Assembly: GCA_027943245.1 (NCBI GenBank)
Contig: JANDJZ010000379.1
Span: 1-49,176, forward strand
Source: Acanthamoeba sp. SK_2022b
Lineage: Eukaryota > Discosea > Longamoebia > Acanthamoebidae
DNA: 49,176 bases
Reading direction: 5' to 3'
In this document: positions 24,508-33,064 of the stretch, one piece after another
Numbering within the stretch: position 1 is the first letter of the stretch
Layout of the letters: every line of letters begins with the position of its first letter
Notes under the pieces: model-generated
Database searches by the model: none
What the model was told of the DNA's origin: nothing
The model's input: the letters and a program-made list of their open reading frames with translations, nothing else
Position numbers and translations under genes: made by a program

Positions 24508-25596
24508 TCACACGTTGAAGCGGAACTCCACGACGTCGCCGTCGGCCATCACGTAGTCCTTGCCCTCCATGCGCACCTTGCCGGCGGACTTGGCCGCAGC
24601 CATGGTGCCGGCCTCGACCAGGTCGTCGTACGAGACGATCTCGGCCTTGATGAAGCCGCGCTGGAAGTCGGTGTGGATGACGCCGGCGGCCTCCGGAGCG
24701 GTCGCGCCCTTCTTGATCGTCCAGGCGCGCGCCTCCTTCGGGCCCGCCGTCAGGTACGTCTGCAGCCCGAGCGTGTCGAAGCCGACGCGCGCGAGGGCGT
24801 CCAGGCCGGGCTCGGTGATGCCCATCTCCTCGAGCATCTGGGCGCGCAGCTCCTGGCTCTCCTCGTCGTCGCCGAGCTCGGCGAGCTCGGCCTCGCTCTT
24901 GGCGTCCAGGAAGATCGCCTCGGCCGGCGCGACGATCTCGCGCATCCTCGCCTTGAGGTCCTCGTCGGCGAGCTCGTCGAGGTCGCAGTTGAAGACGTAC
25001 AGCAGCTTCTTGCCGGTCAGCAGGTGCAGGTCCCGCAGCAGCTCCAGGTCCAGGCCGGCCTGGAAGACGCCGGTGCCCGCCTCGAGCACCTCCTTGGCCT
25101 TCTCGACCTCGGCGAGCTGGGCAGCCAGCGACTTGTCGCGGCGCGCGTCCTTCTCCAGCCGCGGCAGCGCCTTCTCGACGGTCTGCAGGTCGGCGAGGAT
25201 CAGCTCGGTCGAGATCGTCTCGATGTCGCTGCCCGGGTCGACCTTGCCGTCGACGTGCGTGACGTCCTCGTCACGGAAGACGCGCGTGACCTGGCAGATG
25301 GCGTCGGACTCGCGGATGTGGCTGAGGAACGCGTTGCCCATGCCCTCGCCCTCGGACGCGCCGCGGACGATGCCGGCGATGTCCACGAACTGCACCGTCG
25401 CGGGCAGGATCTTCTCCGACCCGAAGATCTCGGCCAGCTTGTCGAGGCGCGAGTCGGGGACGCCGACCACGCCGACGTTCGGCTCGATCGTCGCGAACGG
25501 GTAGTTCGCCGCGAGGACGTCGTTCTTGGTCAGGGCGTTGAAGAGCGTCGACTTGCCTGCGTTCGGGAGTCCGACGATGCCGATGGTGAGTGCCAC
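24508..25596 (-). CDS. ychF: Redox-regulated GTPase/ATPase YchF (OLA1)
   Basis: 362 residues, the standard length. P-loop GLPNAGKST at residue 9, DIAGIVRGASEGEGMGN as switch II/G3 with Gly-rich loop, and a coiled-coil arm (LPRLEKDARRDKSLAAQLAEVEKAKEVLEAG). The G4 position reads VFNCDLDEL, the altered motif that makes YchF prefer ATP. C-terminal TGS-type domain (EARAWTIKKGATAPEAAGVIHTDFQRGFIKAEIVSYDDL). Binds ribosomes and influences stress response. Start GTG 25596 has TAGGCT eight bases upstream. A 74-residue longer frame upstream is not expected. Confidence 0.96.
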   Translation of the reverse strand: MALTIGIVGLPNAGKSTLFNALTKNDVLAANYPFATIEPNVGVVGVPDSRLDKLAEIFGSEKILPATVQFVDIAGIVRGASEGEGMGNAFLSHIRESDAICQVTRVFRDEDVTHVDGKVDPGSDIETISTELILADLQTVEKALPRLEKDARRDKSLAAQLAEVEKAKEVLEAGTGVFQAGLDLELLRDLHLLTGKKLLYVFNCDLDELADEDLKARMREIVAPAEAIFLDAKSEAELAELGDDEESQELRAQMLEEMGITEPGLDALARVGFDTLGLQTYLTAGPKEARAWTIKKGATAPEAAGVIHTDFQRGFIKAEIVSYDDLVEAGTMAAAKSAGKVRMEGKDYVMADGDVVEFRFNV

Positions 25597-25607
25597 GGGA
25601 GGCAAGC

Positions 25608-26150
25608 CTACGCGTCGCGGCCCGCCTGCCACTCGTCGCGGGTGACGTGGAACATCAGCGACTCGCCGCCGTACCAGGGGTCGGGACGCACGCCCAGCTC
25701 GCGCAGCCGGAGCCGACGCGCGACGGCGGCCGACGGGGCGTTGTCGGCGAACATGTCGCACCACAGGTTGCCGACCAGCGGCAGGACGTGGTCGAGCAGC
25801 GCGGACGCCGCCTCGGTGACGTACCCGTGGCCGACGCTGTCGGGGTGCAGGTGCCAGCCGATCTGCTTCTCGCCGTGCTGGGCCTTCGGCAGCGGGACGC
25901 ACATGACCGTCCCGGCCACGACGCCGGTCTCGCGCACCTCGATGGCCAGGCCGACGTCGCGCTCGTCCTTCTCGTGGACCTGCTGCCAGTTGGCGATCCA
26001 GGCCCGGGCCTCGTCCAGGTCGGCCATCGGCGTCCACGGCGGGTCGTCCAGCCAGCGGATGACCTCCAGCCGCGAGTGGATGTCGAGCACGCGCTCCGCG
26101 TCCGCCTCGGTGTAGGGCCGCAGGACGAGCCGTTCGGTCTCGATGATCAC
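25608..26150 (-). CDS. GNAT N-acetyltransferase (RimJ/RimL type)
   Basis: 180 residues from GTG 26150. It opens IIETERLVLRPYTEADAERVLDI, contains QIGWHLHPDSVGHGYVTEAASALLDHVL (acetyl-CoA site), and NAPSAAVARRLRLRELG at the C-terminus. The group contains ribosomal protein N-terminal acetyltransferases and many others. TACGCT on the minus strand (26163-26158), seven bases upstream, supports a leaderless GTG start. Eleven bases separate its stop from the ychF start, so the two probably form a unit. Confidence 0.9.
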   Translation of the reverse strand: MIIETERLVLRPYTEADAERVLDIHSRLEVIRWLDDPPWTPMADLDEARAWIANWQQVHEKDERDVGLAIEVRETGVVAGTVMCVPLPKAQHGEKQIGWHLHPDSVGHGYVTEAASALLDHVLPLVGNLWCDMFADNAPSAAVARRLRLRELGVRPDPWYGGESLMFHVTRDEWQAGRDA

Positions 26151-26204
26151 GCCGTCGAGCGTAAACGCCTGCGCTCGTGCCTCCGCGGGTGGCACGATGC
26201 GCCC

Positions 26205-26642
26205 ATGACTGCTGAGGGGAACCGGGTGGTGACGACGGCCGTCGTGTCCGTCCTCGCCCTGGTGGTGGTCACACCGGTCGCGTTCGTGCCCGCGTACATG
26301 CTCAACGAGTCGCCGTCCGTCGGCGACCACCTGCAGTTCGTCGGTCCCGTCCTGGCCGCGGCGCTCCTGGTCGGACTGGCGTGCGGGACGGTCATCGGCT
26401 TCCGAGCGGACGTCCCGGAGGCGCGGGCCGTCCCCGGCGGCCTGCTCGCGGGCCTGGCACCACCGCTCCTGGCCGGGCCGATCTGGGTCTTCTCGATCAT
26501 GCCGTTCGACCGCTGGGACGACCCCCTCCAGGACACCACGCTGCAGAACGCCACGCTGTCGCTCGCATCCCTCCTGGCCGGCGGCGCGTGCCTCTGGGGC
26601 GCCTCCCGCCTGCTCCGCGACGAGCGGATCCCCTGGTGGTGA
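26205..26642 (+). CDS. Small membrane protein, cassette member 1
   Basis: 145 residues with hydrophobic segments at about 10-32, 47-64, 78-98 and 118-134. No soluble domain. No known family recognised. Its stop overlaps the GTG of the next gene (GTGA). Three such small multi-pass membrane proteins run in tandem here. Confidence 0.65.
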   Translation: MTAEGNRVVTTAVVSVLALVVVTPVAFVPAYMLNESPSVGDHLQFVGPVLAAALLVGLACGTVIGFRADVPEARAVPGGLLAGLAPPLLAGPIWVFSIMPFDRWDDPLQDTTLQNATLSLASLLAGGACLWGASRLLRDERIPWW

Positions 26643-27031
26643 CGTCCCGCGCGTCGTCGGTGGTCGTGCTGACGCTCGCGCTCAGCAGTGCGGTGCTGGT
26701 CGCGGTCGCACCGTGGTTGTTCGTCTCGACGTTCTTCATGAGCGACACCGCGGACGGCGGAGGGCCGGCCGGGCCGCTCGCGCTCGTCGCCCTGGGCGCC
26801 GGGCTGGTCGCCGGCGTCCTGTCCCGTGTGGTGCTGAAGGTGCCGCTCGTGCGTGCCGTCGTGGCCGGCGTGCTGGTGGCCGCCGCTCCCCCGCTCGTGG
26901 TCGGTCCCGTCGTGGCGCTGCTGACCGGCGGTGTCGCCGACCTGCCCGGTCACGTCCTCGGCGTCGCCCTGCTCGGCGGGCTCGCCGTCCTGTCCTTCCG
27001 CGCCGGCCGCAACCTCCTCGAGGACGACTGA
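26639..27031 (+). CDS. Small membrane protein, cassette member 2
   Basis: 130 residues with four probable transmembrane helices and an Asp/Gly-rich loop (MSDTADGGGPAG) after the first. The start GTG overlaps the previous stop (GTGA). No family recognised. Composition and topology resemble the flanking members and may indicate tandem duplication followed by divergence. Confidence 0.65.
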   Translation: MTSRASSVVVLTLALSSAVLVAVAPWLFVSTFFMSDTADGGGPAGPLALVALGAGLVAGVLSRVVLKVPLVRAVVAGVLVAAAPPLVVGPVVALLTGGVADLPGHVLGVALLGGLAVLSFRAGRNLLEDD

Positions 27032-27033
27032 CG

Positions 27034-27465
27034 GTGCGTCCTGGGCCGACGCTCGTCGTGGTCGCGGCCGCGACGGTGGTCGTCGTGATTCCCGTCGGCG
27101 TCCTGACCACGGTCCTCGTGGCGGCCTTCGCGGACGACGTGCCCTGGTACCGGCACGTCCTGGTCTGGCTCGCGTGTCTCGTGCCCACCGTGGTCGTGGG
27201 GCTGTTCTCCGGGGCGATGCGTCGCCGTGACGCGTCCGCCCAGCGCGGCGACCTCGGATGCCTGCTCGCCGCGGTCGGGACCTTGCTCGTCCTGTCCCCC
27301 GCCTGGGCGCTGTGGTGGACGACGCAGCGTGGTCTCGACGGCAGCCGGCCCGACCCGTCCGGCCTGTGGGTCGCGGCCACGTTCATGACCGTGGCCGGCG
27401 TCGCTCTCCTCGCCCTGGCGCACCGGCTCCTGTCCCCACGGCCCGCCGGTAGCCTCGGGCCATGA
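27034..27465 (+). CDS. Small membrane protein, cassette member 3
   Basis: 143 residues from GTG 27034, two bases after the previous stop. Helices at about 8-32, 44-60, 77-95 and 116-134. A hydrophilic stretch RRRDASAQRGD follows the second. Its last bases overlap the ATG of the next gene (ATGA at 27462). No family recognised. Confidence 0.65.
   Translation: MRPGPTLVVVAAATVVVVIPVGVLTTVLVAAFADDVPWYRHVLVWLACLVPTVVVGLFSGAMRRRDASAQRGDLGCLLAAVGTLLVLSPAWALWWTTQRGLDGSRPDPSGLWVAATFMTVAGVALLALAHRLLSPRPAGSLGP
27450..27455 (+). promoter_or_regulatory. Leaderless -10 box of MhuD-like gene
   Basis: TAGCCT six bases before ATG 27462, lying inside the end of the preceding membrane-protein gene. It would let the heme-degrading gene be transcribed on its own. 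Confidence 0.45.
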
Positions 27466-27821
27466 GCGTCATCAAGATCAACGCGATCACCGTGCCCGCC
27501 GACTCGGGCGACGAGCTGGCCCACCGCTTCGCCGCCCGCGGCGGGGCCATGGACGGCACGCCGGGCTTCGAGGGCTTCGAGCTGCTCAAGCCGACCGACG
27601 ACCGCAACGTCTGGCTGGTCATCACGCGCTGGGCCGACGAGGAGTCGTTCCAGGCGTGGACGGCGTCGGAGTCGTTCGGCCGCAGCCACGGCCACGGCGG
27701 CGCGGACGCGGGTGCGCACGGCGCCGGCACCGACGAGAACGGCGAGGGACACCGCCGCAAGCCGGTCGGCACCGGCGCCGAGCTCTGGTCGTACGAGACG
27801 GCCATCGACCGCCGCCCCTGA
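27462..27821 (+). CDS. MhuD-like heme-degrading monooxygenase
   Basis: 119 residues. VIKINAITVPADSGDELAHRFAARGG opens like mycobacterial MhuD, including Asn7; Trp66 is at the position of the MhuD active-site Trp. The heme-ligand His has a candidate at His76, followed by an inserted loop with His, Gly, Asp and Glu (about 77-97) that MhuD lacks. It then closes PVGTGAELWSYET. IsdG/MhuD enzymes split heme to release iron in the cytoplasm. Heme degradation is likely but not proven, and the loop is unusual. Confidence 0.8.
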   Translation: MSVIKINAITVPADSGDELAHRFAARGGAMDGTPGFEGFELLKPTDDRNVWLVITRWADEESFQAWTASESFGRSHGHGGADAGAHGAGTDENGEGHRRKPVGTGAELWSYETAIDRRP

Positions 27822-27867
27822 CCCACTTTCGTGCAGCGCCTCACCCAGGCCCGGCTCCGCCGCGAAG

Positions 27868-27917
27868 TGGACGCGAAAGCACCACGATCTCGCTGATCGT
27901 GGTCGGTTTGCGTCCAC
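27868..27917. repeat. Long intergenic hairpin
   Basis: ACCACGATC (27881-27889) pairs with GATCGTGGT (27895-27903) around loop TCGCT. Outside it GTGGACGC (27868) pairs with GCGTCCAC (27910-27917), with a mismatched six-base stretch between. A weaker outer pairing (CTCACCC near 27840 with GGGTGAG near 27937) extends it to about 100 bases. It may terminate the MhuD-like transcript or be a mobile palindrome. It lies between tandem genes. Confidence 0.6.
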
Positions 27918-27989
27918 ATCTCGGCAGCGCGCGGCTCGGGTGAGCTCCACGTCCGGGGTTCTGTCGGTGGGGGCGGGCATCCTGACGCC

Positions 27990-29060
27990 ATGGATGCCTT
28001 CCCCCTCCTGCTGACCGCCGTCCTCGCGCTCGCCGCCGGCATCGGCCTGGGCCTGGCGATCGGACGCCGTCAGGTGCCACCCGTCCCCGCCGACGTCGTC
28101 ACCCCGGCCGCCGAGGCCACCGCCCGCGCCGTCGAGCCGGTGCGCGAGAGCCTCGACCGCTTCGACGCCCGCCTGCGCCAGCTCGAGGCCAGCCGCATCG
28201 AGTGGCACAGCCAGCTGCGCGAGCAGGTCGAGGCGGTCCGCACCACGTCCGACTCCCTGCGCCGCGAGACCGCCTCGCTGGCCACCGCCCTGCGCCGCCC
28301 GCAGGTGCGCGGACGCTGGGGCGAGATGCACCTCAAGCGCACCGCCGAGCTGGCCGGCCTGGTCGAGCACTGCGACTTCGACCTGCAGGTCACCACCGCC
28401 GACGGCACCCTGCGGCCCGACATGGTCGTCCACCTGGCCGGCGGCAAGAACGTCGTCGTCGACGCCAAGGTCCCGCTCGACGCCTACCTGGACGCCGTCG
28501 AGTCCGGCGACCCCGAGGTCGCCCAGGTCCACGTCCAGCGCCACGTCCGCCAGCTGCGCACCCACGTCGACCAGCTCGCGTCCAAGGCCTACTGGAGCCG
28601 GCTCGAGCACTCCCCCGAGTTCGTCGTGCTGTTCGTCCCGGCCGAGGCGTTCCTGGCCGAGGCGCTCGCGCACGACCCGTCGCTGCTCGAGCACGCCGCG
28701 GCCAAGCAGGTCGTGCTGGCCACGCCCACCACGCTCATCGCGCTGCTGCGCACCGTCGCCCACGCCTGGACCCAGGAGCGGCTGGCCGACAACGCCCGCG
28801 AGATCCAGCGCGTGGCCGCCGAGCTCTACGAGCGCATCGGCGTGGTCGGCGGCCACGTCGACGCCCTGGGCAAGGCGCTGGCCAACGCCGTCACCAGCTA
28901 CAACGACACCGTCGGCTCGGTCGAGTCGCGCCTGTTGGTGACCGCCCGCCGGCTGCACGATCTCGACATCGGCGCCCGCGAGGTCGCCGCCCCGCGCCGG
29001 GTCGAGACCGGCCACCGTGCGCCTACGGCCCCCGAGCTCGTCGAGCGGCTATCTTCCTGA
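27990..29060 (+). CDS. rmuC: DNA recombination protein RmuC
   Basis: 356 residues. N-terminal membrane anchor (LLLTAVLALAAGIGLGLAIGRR), then a coiled coil (RFDARLRQLEASRIEWHSQLREQVEAVRTTSDSLRRETASL) and the RmuC nuclease-like domain with RGRWGEMHLKRTAELAGLVEHCDF, RPDMVVHLAGGKNVVVDAKVPLDAY and FVVLFVPAEAFLAEAL. RmuC limits inversions between short repeats, an odd neighbour for a window with such repeats. Family has an endonuclease-like core. Confidence 0.95.
   Translation: MDAFPLLLTAVLALAAGIGLGLAIGRRQVPPVPADVVTPAAEATARAVEPVRESLDRFDARLRQLEASRIEWHSQLREQVEAVRTTSDSLRRETASLATALRRPQVRGRWGEMHLKRTAELAGLVEHCDFDLQVTTADGTLRPDMVVHLAGGKNVVVDAKVPLDAYLDAVESGDPEVAQVHVQRHVRQLRTHVDQLASKAYWSRLEHSPEFVVLFVPAEAFLAEALAHDPSLLEHAAAKQVVLATPTTLIALLRTVAHAWTQERLADNAREIQRVAAELYERIGVVGGHVDALGKALANAVTSYNDTVGSVESRLLVTARRLHDLDIGAREVAAPRRVETGHRAPTAPELVERLSS
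29050..29055 (+). promoter_or_regulatory. Leaderless -10 box of DUF6542-like gene
   Basis: TATCTT seven bases before ATG 29063, inside the last codons of rmuC. Confidence 0.45.
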
Positions 29061-29062
29061 CC

Positions 29063-29500
29063 ATGTCCACGGCGGCCCGACGCCCGCGTCCCCGCGGCAG
29101 CCTGGCGTCCCAGGACCTGCTGGCCGGGCAGGCCGTCGTGCTCGCCGTCGTCGCCCTGGCCGTGGTGACCGTCCTCGAGCTGCTCGTCGACGGACGCCTC
29201 GGTCTGCTGTTCGGCGTCGCGTTCGTCCTCGTCGCCTGGAGCGTCCCGCTGACCGTCCGCCCCGGCGGCTTCTTCGTCGCCGGCGTCCTGCCACCGCTGC
29301 TCATGACCGCCGTCGTGGTCGGGTTTGGCCTCGCCGCGCCCGACCGGCTGCACGGCCAGGACGTCGAGCCGGGCGCGAGCGCGTTCGAGCACGTGCTCGC
29401 GGGGTTCATCGACCACGCCACCCCGTTGGTCGTCGCCCAGGTCGGCGCGCTGCTCGTGCTCGCCCTGCGCGCCGGCAGCGCGACCGCGCCCCGGCCCTGA
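29063..29500 (+). CDS. Membrane protein, DUF6542-like
   Basis: 145 residues with four transmembrane segments (about 22-40, 45-62, 70-90 and 119-136) after a basic N-terminus. Position beside rmuC and near ychF is where DUF6542 membrane proteins occur in related actinobacteria; that identification rests on context and topology, not on a decisive motif. The start is two bases after the rmuC stop. Confidence 0.6.
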   Translation: MSTAARRPRPRGSLASQDLLAGQAVVLAVVALAVVTVLELLVDGRLGLLFGVAFVLVAWSVPLTVRPGGFFVAGVLPPLLMTAVVVGFGLAAPDRLHGQDVEPGASAFEHVLAGFIDHATPLVVAQVGALLVLALRAGSATAPRP

Positions 29501-29509
29501 CGGGCCGCC

Positions 29510-29854
29510 TCAGACGACGACCTTGCTGTAGCCCTGCAGCTCGCGGACCTGGGTCGTGACCTGCGTGCCCGGCGGGTACGACGCGGCGCCGGCGACCGCC
29601 GCCGTGATCGCCTCGGACGTGCGGCGCAGCAGCTCCTCCGAGCGTCCGGGCAGGACGCTCAACGTCACCGCCACGAACGCGCCCCCGGAGTCGGGCCGGT
29701 CCACGGTGTAGACGTCCAGCCGGCGCACCCGCGCCTTGGTGGACGCCATGTCGTACTCGCCCACGCCGTCCAGGGCCTCCACGGCCGCGGCCAGCACGCG
29801 CTCGGCGTCCAGGCCCGCGATGTTGTCGGTGTACTCGATCTCCAGGTGCGGCAT
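29510..29854 (-). CDS. CHMI-like tautomerase family protein
   Basis: 114 residues. It starts MPHLEIEYTDNIAGLD, the opening of 5-carboxymethyl-2-hydroxymuconate isomerase with Pro2 as the catalytic base of the tautomerase superfamily. It continues DVYTVDRPDSGGAFVAVTLSVLPGRSEELLRRTSEAI. A homotrimer is usual. No aromatic degradation genes are adjacent, so the physiological reaction is open. Confidence 0.85.
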   Translation of the reverse strand: MPHLEIEYTDNIAGLDAERVLAAAVEALDGVGEYDMASTKARVRRLDVYTVDRPDSGGAFVAVTLSVLPGRSEELLRRTSEAITAAVAGAASYPPGTQVTTQVRELQGYSKVVV

Positions 29855-29973
29855 CGGACGAGTATGCCCGCAGCACCGTCCGCACCCCTCCCGCCACGTC
29901 CAGCCGTCCCGTTGCCGACGAGCGTCGGCTGTGCCTACGGTCGAGGTCCACGCTGCTTCCGGGGGGATGACAG

Positions 29974-31821
29974 ATGACCACTCGCACGCGCCTGCGCGCC
30001 ACCGCCACCGCGGCCGTCGCCGCGCTCACCGCCGCGCTGCTCGTCAGCACCGGCACCACCGCCGACGCCGACCGGCGCACACCACGCCCACCGGCACCGG
30101 GCACCACCGCCACGGCGTACGGCTACGGCGGCGCCGTCAGCTCGGTGGACGCCAACGCCACCCGCATCGGCCTGGACGTGCTGCGTCGCGGGGGCAACGC
30201 CGCCGACGCCGCGGTCGCCACCGCGTCCGCGCTCGGCGTGGCCGAGCCGTACAGCGCCGGCATCGGCGGCGGTGGCTACTTCGTCTTCCACGACGGACGC
30301 ACCGGCAAGGTCTCGACGATCGACGGCCGTGAGACCGCCCCGGCGGGCATCACGCCGGACGCCTTCATCGACCCCGCGACCGGCCAGCCCTACCGATTCA
30401 CGCCGGAGCTGGTCTCGTCCGGCGTCGCCGTCGGCGTCCCCGGCACGGTCGCCACCTGGGACCGCGCGCTGGACCGCTTCGGCCGGATGAGTCTGCGCAA
30501 GGCGCTGCAGCCGTCGATCGACCTGGCCCGCCGCGGCTTCGTCGTCGACCAGACGTTCCGGAACCAGACCCTCGACAACCGGGCGCGCTTCGCCGCCTTC
30601 CCCGACACCGCCGAGCTGTTCCTGCCCGGCGGGGACGCCCCGCAGGTCGGCACCCGCTTCCGCAACCCCGACCTCGCCCGGACGCTCGAGCAGATCGCCC
30701 GGCGCGGACCGAGCGCGTTCTACCGCGGTCCGCTCGCCGCCGAGATCGCGGACGTCGTCCGGTCGCCGCGGGTCGACCCCGCCTCCGGCCTCCCGGCCCC
30801 CGCGGGCTCCATGACCACGCGCGACCTGGCCCGCTACCGCGTCGTCGACCAGAAGGCGACGTCCAGCCACTTCCGCGGGCTCACCGTGCACGGCATGGCG
30901 CCGTCGTCGTCCGGCGGCATCGCGGTCGGCGAGGCGCTGAACATCCTGGAGAACTACGACCTGTCCGGGCTGCCGGTCGCCCAGGCGCTGCACCTGTACC
31001 TGGAGGCGTCCGCCCGCGTGTTCGCCGACCGCGCCGAGCACGTCGGCGACCCGGCGTTCACCGACGTCCCGACGCGCACGTTGCTGAGCCAGCGGTTCGC
31101 CGACAGCCGCGCGTGCACGATCGATCCCGAGCGGGCCACGCCCCGTCCGGTGGCGCCCGGTGCCCTCGACGGACCGGCCTGCACGCCGGCGCAGCCGACG
31201 GTCGACGAGTCCGACACCGAGAACGTCTCGACCACGCACCTGTCGGTGGTCGCCCGGTGGGGCAACGCGGTCGCCTACACGCTCACGATCGAGCAGACCG
31301 GGGGCTCGGGCATGACCGTGCCCGGACGCGGGTTCCTGCTCAACAACGAGCTGACCGACTTCAGCACCGTCTACGACCCGGACGACCCCAACCGCATCGA
31401 GCCGGGCAAGCGTCCGCGCTCGTCCATGTCGCCGACGATCGTCACCGACCACCACGGCGTCCGGCTCGTCGTCGGCTCGCCCGGCGGCTCGACGATCATC
31501 ACGACCGTCCTGCAGGTGCTGCTGAACCGGCTCGAGCTCGGCATGACGCTGCCCGAGGCGGTCGCGGCGCCGCGGGCGTCGCAGCGCAACACGGCGTCCA
31601 CGACCGCCGAGCCGGCGTTCATCGAGGCCTACGGCGACGCGCTCGCGGCCTACGGCCAGCGGCTGACCCCGTCGGGCGACTCGTTCACCTCGGCCAGCGA
31701 GATCGGTGCCGTCGCCGCCATCGAGCGCGACCGGCGCGGACGCCTGACCGCCGCCGCCGAGCCGCAGCGACGCGGCGGCGGCAGCGCGATGGTCGTCAAG
31801 CCCGCCCACCGGCGCCGCTAG
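29974..31821 (+). CDS. ggt: Gamma-glutamyltransferase, secreted
   Basis: 615 residues. N-terminal signal peptide (TATAAVAALTAALLVSTGTTADA). Large subunit with SSVDANATRIGLDVLRRGGNAADAAVATASALGVAEPYSAGIGGGG. The autocatalytic cleavage site is at VSTTHLSV, with the nucleophile Thr at about residue 421, then GGSGMTVPGRGFLLNNELTDF and MSPTIVTD. The enzyme is synthesised as one precursor and cut into two subunits; it splits glutathione or transfers gamma-glutamyl groups. In an actinobacterium that uses mycothiol, peptides are the likelier substrate. GGGGGGATG-type ribosome-binding context at 29960. Confidence 0.95.
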   Translation: MTTRTRLRATATAAVAALTAALLVSTGTTADADRRTPRPPAPGTTATAYGYGGAVSSVDANATRIGLDVLRRGGNAADAAVATASALGVAEPYSAGIGGGGYFVFHDGRTGKVSTIDGRETAPAGITPDAFIDPATGQPYRFTPELVSSGVAVGVPGTVATWDRALDRFGRMSLRKALQPSIDLARRGFVVDQTFRNQTLDNRARFAAFPDTAELFLPGGDAPQVGTRFRNPDLARTLEQIARRGPSAFYRGPLAAEIADVVRSPRVDPASGLPAPAGSMTTRDLARYRVVDQKATSSHFRGLTVHGMAPSSSGGIAVGEALNILENYDLSGLPVAQALHLYLEASARVFADRAEHVGDPAFTDVPTRTLLSQRFADSRACTIDPERATPRPVAPGALDGPACTPAQPTVDESDTENVSTTHLSVVARWGNAVAYTLTIEQTGGSGMTVPGRGFLLNNELTDFSTVYDPDDPNRIEPGKRPRSSMSPTIVTDHHGVRLVVGSPGGSTIITTVLQVLLNRLELGMTLPEAVAAPRASQRNTASTTAEPAFIEAYGDALAAYGQRLTPSGDSFTSASEIGAVAAIERDRRGRLTAAAEPQRRGGGSAMVVKPAHRRR

Positions 31822-31829
31822 GACCGCAG

Positions 31830-31875
31830 ACGACGACGGCGCGCCACCCCGCTCGGGGTGACGCGCCGTCGTCGT
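31830..31875. terminator. Bidirectional terminator between ggt and ispH
   Basis: ACGACGACGGCGCG (31830-31843) pairs with CGCGCCGTCGTCGT (31862-31875), and inside it CACCCCG with CGGGGTG around CT. Convergent genes end on both sides, so it can serve both. There is no T-run, as is common for GC-rich actinobacteria. Confidence 0.85.
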
Positions 31876-31885
31876 GCGGTGGCGC

Positions 31886-32878
31886 TCAGGCCTGGTGGCC
31901 GGCCGCCTTGAGGTCGCGGCGCAGCTCGGGCGGCAGGGCGAAGACGAGGCTCTCGTCGGCGGTGCGCACCGCGGTGGCGCCCTCGTGGCCGCGCTCGGCC
32001 AGGTAGGTCAGCACGTCCTGCACGAGGTCGTCGGGCACCGACGCGCCGGACGTGACGCCGACGGTCTGGACGCCCTCGAGCCAACGGTCGTCGATCTCGC
32101 TGACGTCGTCGATGCGGTAGGACGCCTTGGCGCCCGCCTCGAGCGCGACCTCGACGAGGCGCACCGAGTTCGACGAGTTCGCCGAGCCGACCACGATGAC
32201 CAGGTCGGCGTCCGCGGCAATCTGCTTGACCGCGACCTGGCGGTTCTGCGTGGCGTAGCAGATGTCGTCGCTCGGCGGGTCCTCCAGCTGCGGGAACTTC
32301 GCGCGCAGGCGGCGGACGATCTCCATCGTCTCGTCGACGCTCAGCGTCGTCTGCGACAACCACGAGAGCTTCGTGCCGGGCTCGATCTCGAGCCGGTCGA
32401 CGTCGTCGGGGGTCTCGACGAGGGTGATGTGCTCGGGCGCCTCGCCGGCGGTGCCCTCGACCTCCTCGTGACCCGCGTGCCCGATGAGCAGGATGCGGTA
32501 GTCCTCGCGGGCGAAGCGCTTCGCCTCGTGGTGCACCTTCGTCACCAGCGGGCACGTCGCGTCGATCGTCTTGAGGCTGCGCTCGGCCGCCTCGGCGTGC
32601 ACCGCCGGGGAGACGCCGTGGGCCGAGAACACGACCGTGGAGCCCTCGGGCACCTCGTCGAGCTCCTCCACGAAGATCGCCCCGCGGTCCGACAGCGTCT
32701 GGACCACGTGCTTGTTGTGGACGATCTGCTTGCGGACGTACACCGGGGCGCCGTAGAGGTCGAGCGCCTTCTCGACGGTGATGACGGCGCGGTCGACACC
32801 GGCGCAGTAGCCGCGCGGGTCGGCGAGCAGCACGCTGCCGCCGATCGTGGGCATGCCGAGGGTGACGGAGGAGGACAT
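31886..32878 (-). CDS. ispH: 4-hydroxy-3-methylbut-2-enyl diphosphate reductase
   Basis: 330 residues from ATG 32878. It contains [23 protein letters not shown] and ICYATQNRQ, giving the three cysteines of the [4Fe-4S] cluster. IspH performs the last step of the MEP pathway, yielding IPP and DMAPP. TAGGAT on the minus strand (32891-32886), seven bases upstream, decides between this ATG and the one three codons earlier at 32887. It ends 11 bases from the terminator. Confidence 0.97.
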   Translation of the reverse strand: MSSSVTLGMPTIGGSVLLADPRGYCAGVDRAVITVEKALDLYGAPVYVRKQIVHNKHVVQTLSDRGAIFVEELDEVPEGSTVVFSAHGVSPAVHAEAAERSLKTIDATCPLVTKVHHEAKRFAREDYRILLIGHAGHEEVEGTAGEAPEHITLVETPDDVDRLEIEPGTKLSWLSQTTLSVDETMEIVRRLRAKFPQLEDPPSDDICYATQNRQVAVKQIAADADLVIVVGSANSSNSVRLVEVALEAGAKASYRIDDVSEIDDRWLEGVQTVGVTSGASVPDDLVQDVLTYLAERGHEGATAVRTADESLVFALPPELRRDLKAAGHQA

Positions 32879-32981
32879 GGACCCCATCCTACGGGCCGCC
32901 GAAACGTGGGGCCTACGTCACATCATTCGGGGCCCGAACGTGAGGGCCTTATCACAAAAACGGTTTGGCGGTTGAATGAAC

Positions 32982-33000
32982 GTGAAACAACTCCGTAACG
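32982..33000 (+). promoter_or_regulatory. Candidate MtrA box
   Basis: GTGAAACAACTCCGTAACG reads as two MtrA half-sites (G[T/A]AAC-like, six-base gap). MtrA controls NlpC/P60 and Rpf hydrolases in actinobacteria. The match is imperfect in the first half-site, so this is only a candidate. Confidence 0.35.
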
Positions 33001-33009
33001 TCGCCGCGG

Positions 33010-33027
33010 CGCCCCCCACCGGGGGCG
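33010..33027. other. GC-rich hairpin upstream of the riboswitch
   Basis: CGCCCCC (33010-33016) pairs with GGGGGCG (33021-33027) around a CACC loop. It lies between the candidate MtrA box and the riboswitch; role unknown. Confidence 0.4.
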
Positions 33028-33064
33028 TTGTCGTGTCCACGCCGAGGCCCATCGGGACACGACC

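Noticed and set aside
26736..29015. A 759-codon minus-strand frame
   Set aside because: It lies antisense to the MhuD-like, rmuC and membrane-protein genes, is rich in Arg, Gly and Ala and has no recognisable domain; typical shadow of GC-rich coding.
29935..31809. A 624-codon minus-strand frame across ggt
   Set aside because: It mirrors ggt on the other strand and has only low-complexity Arg/Gly/Val content.
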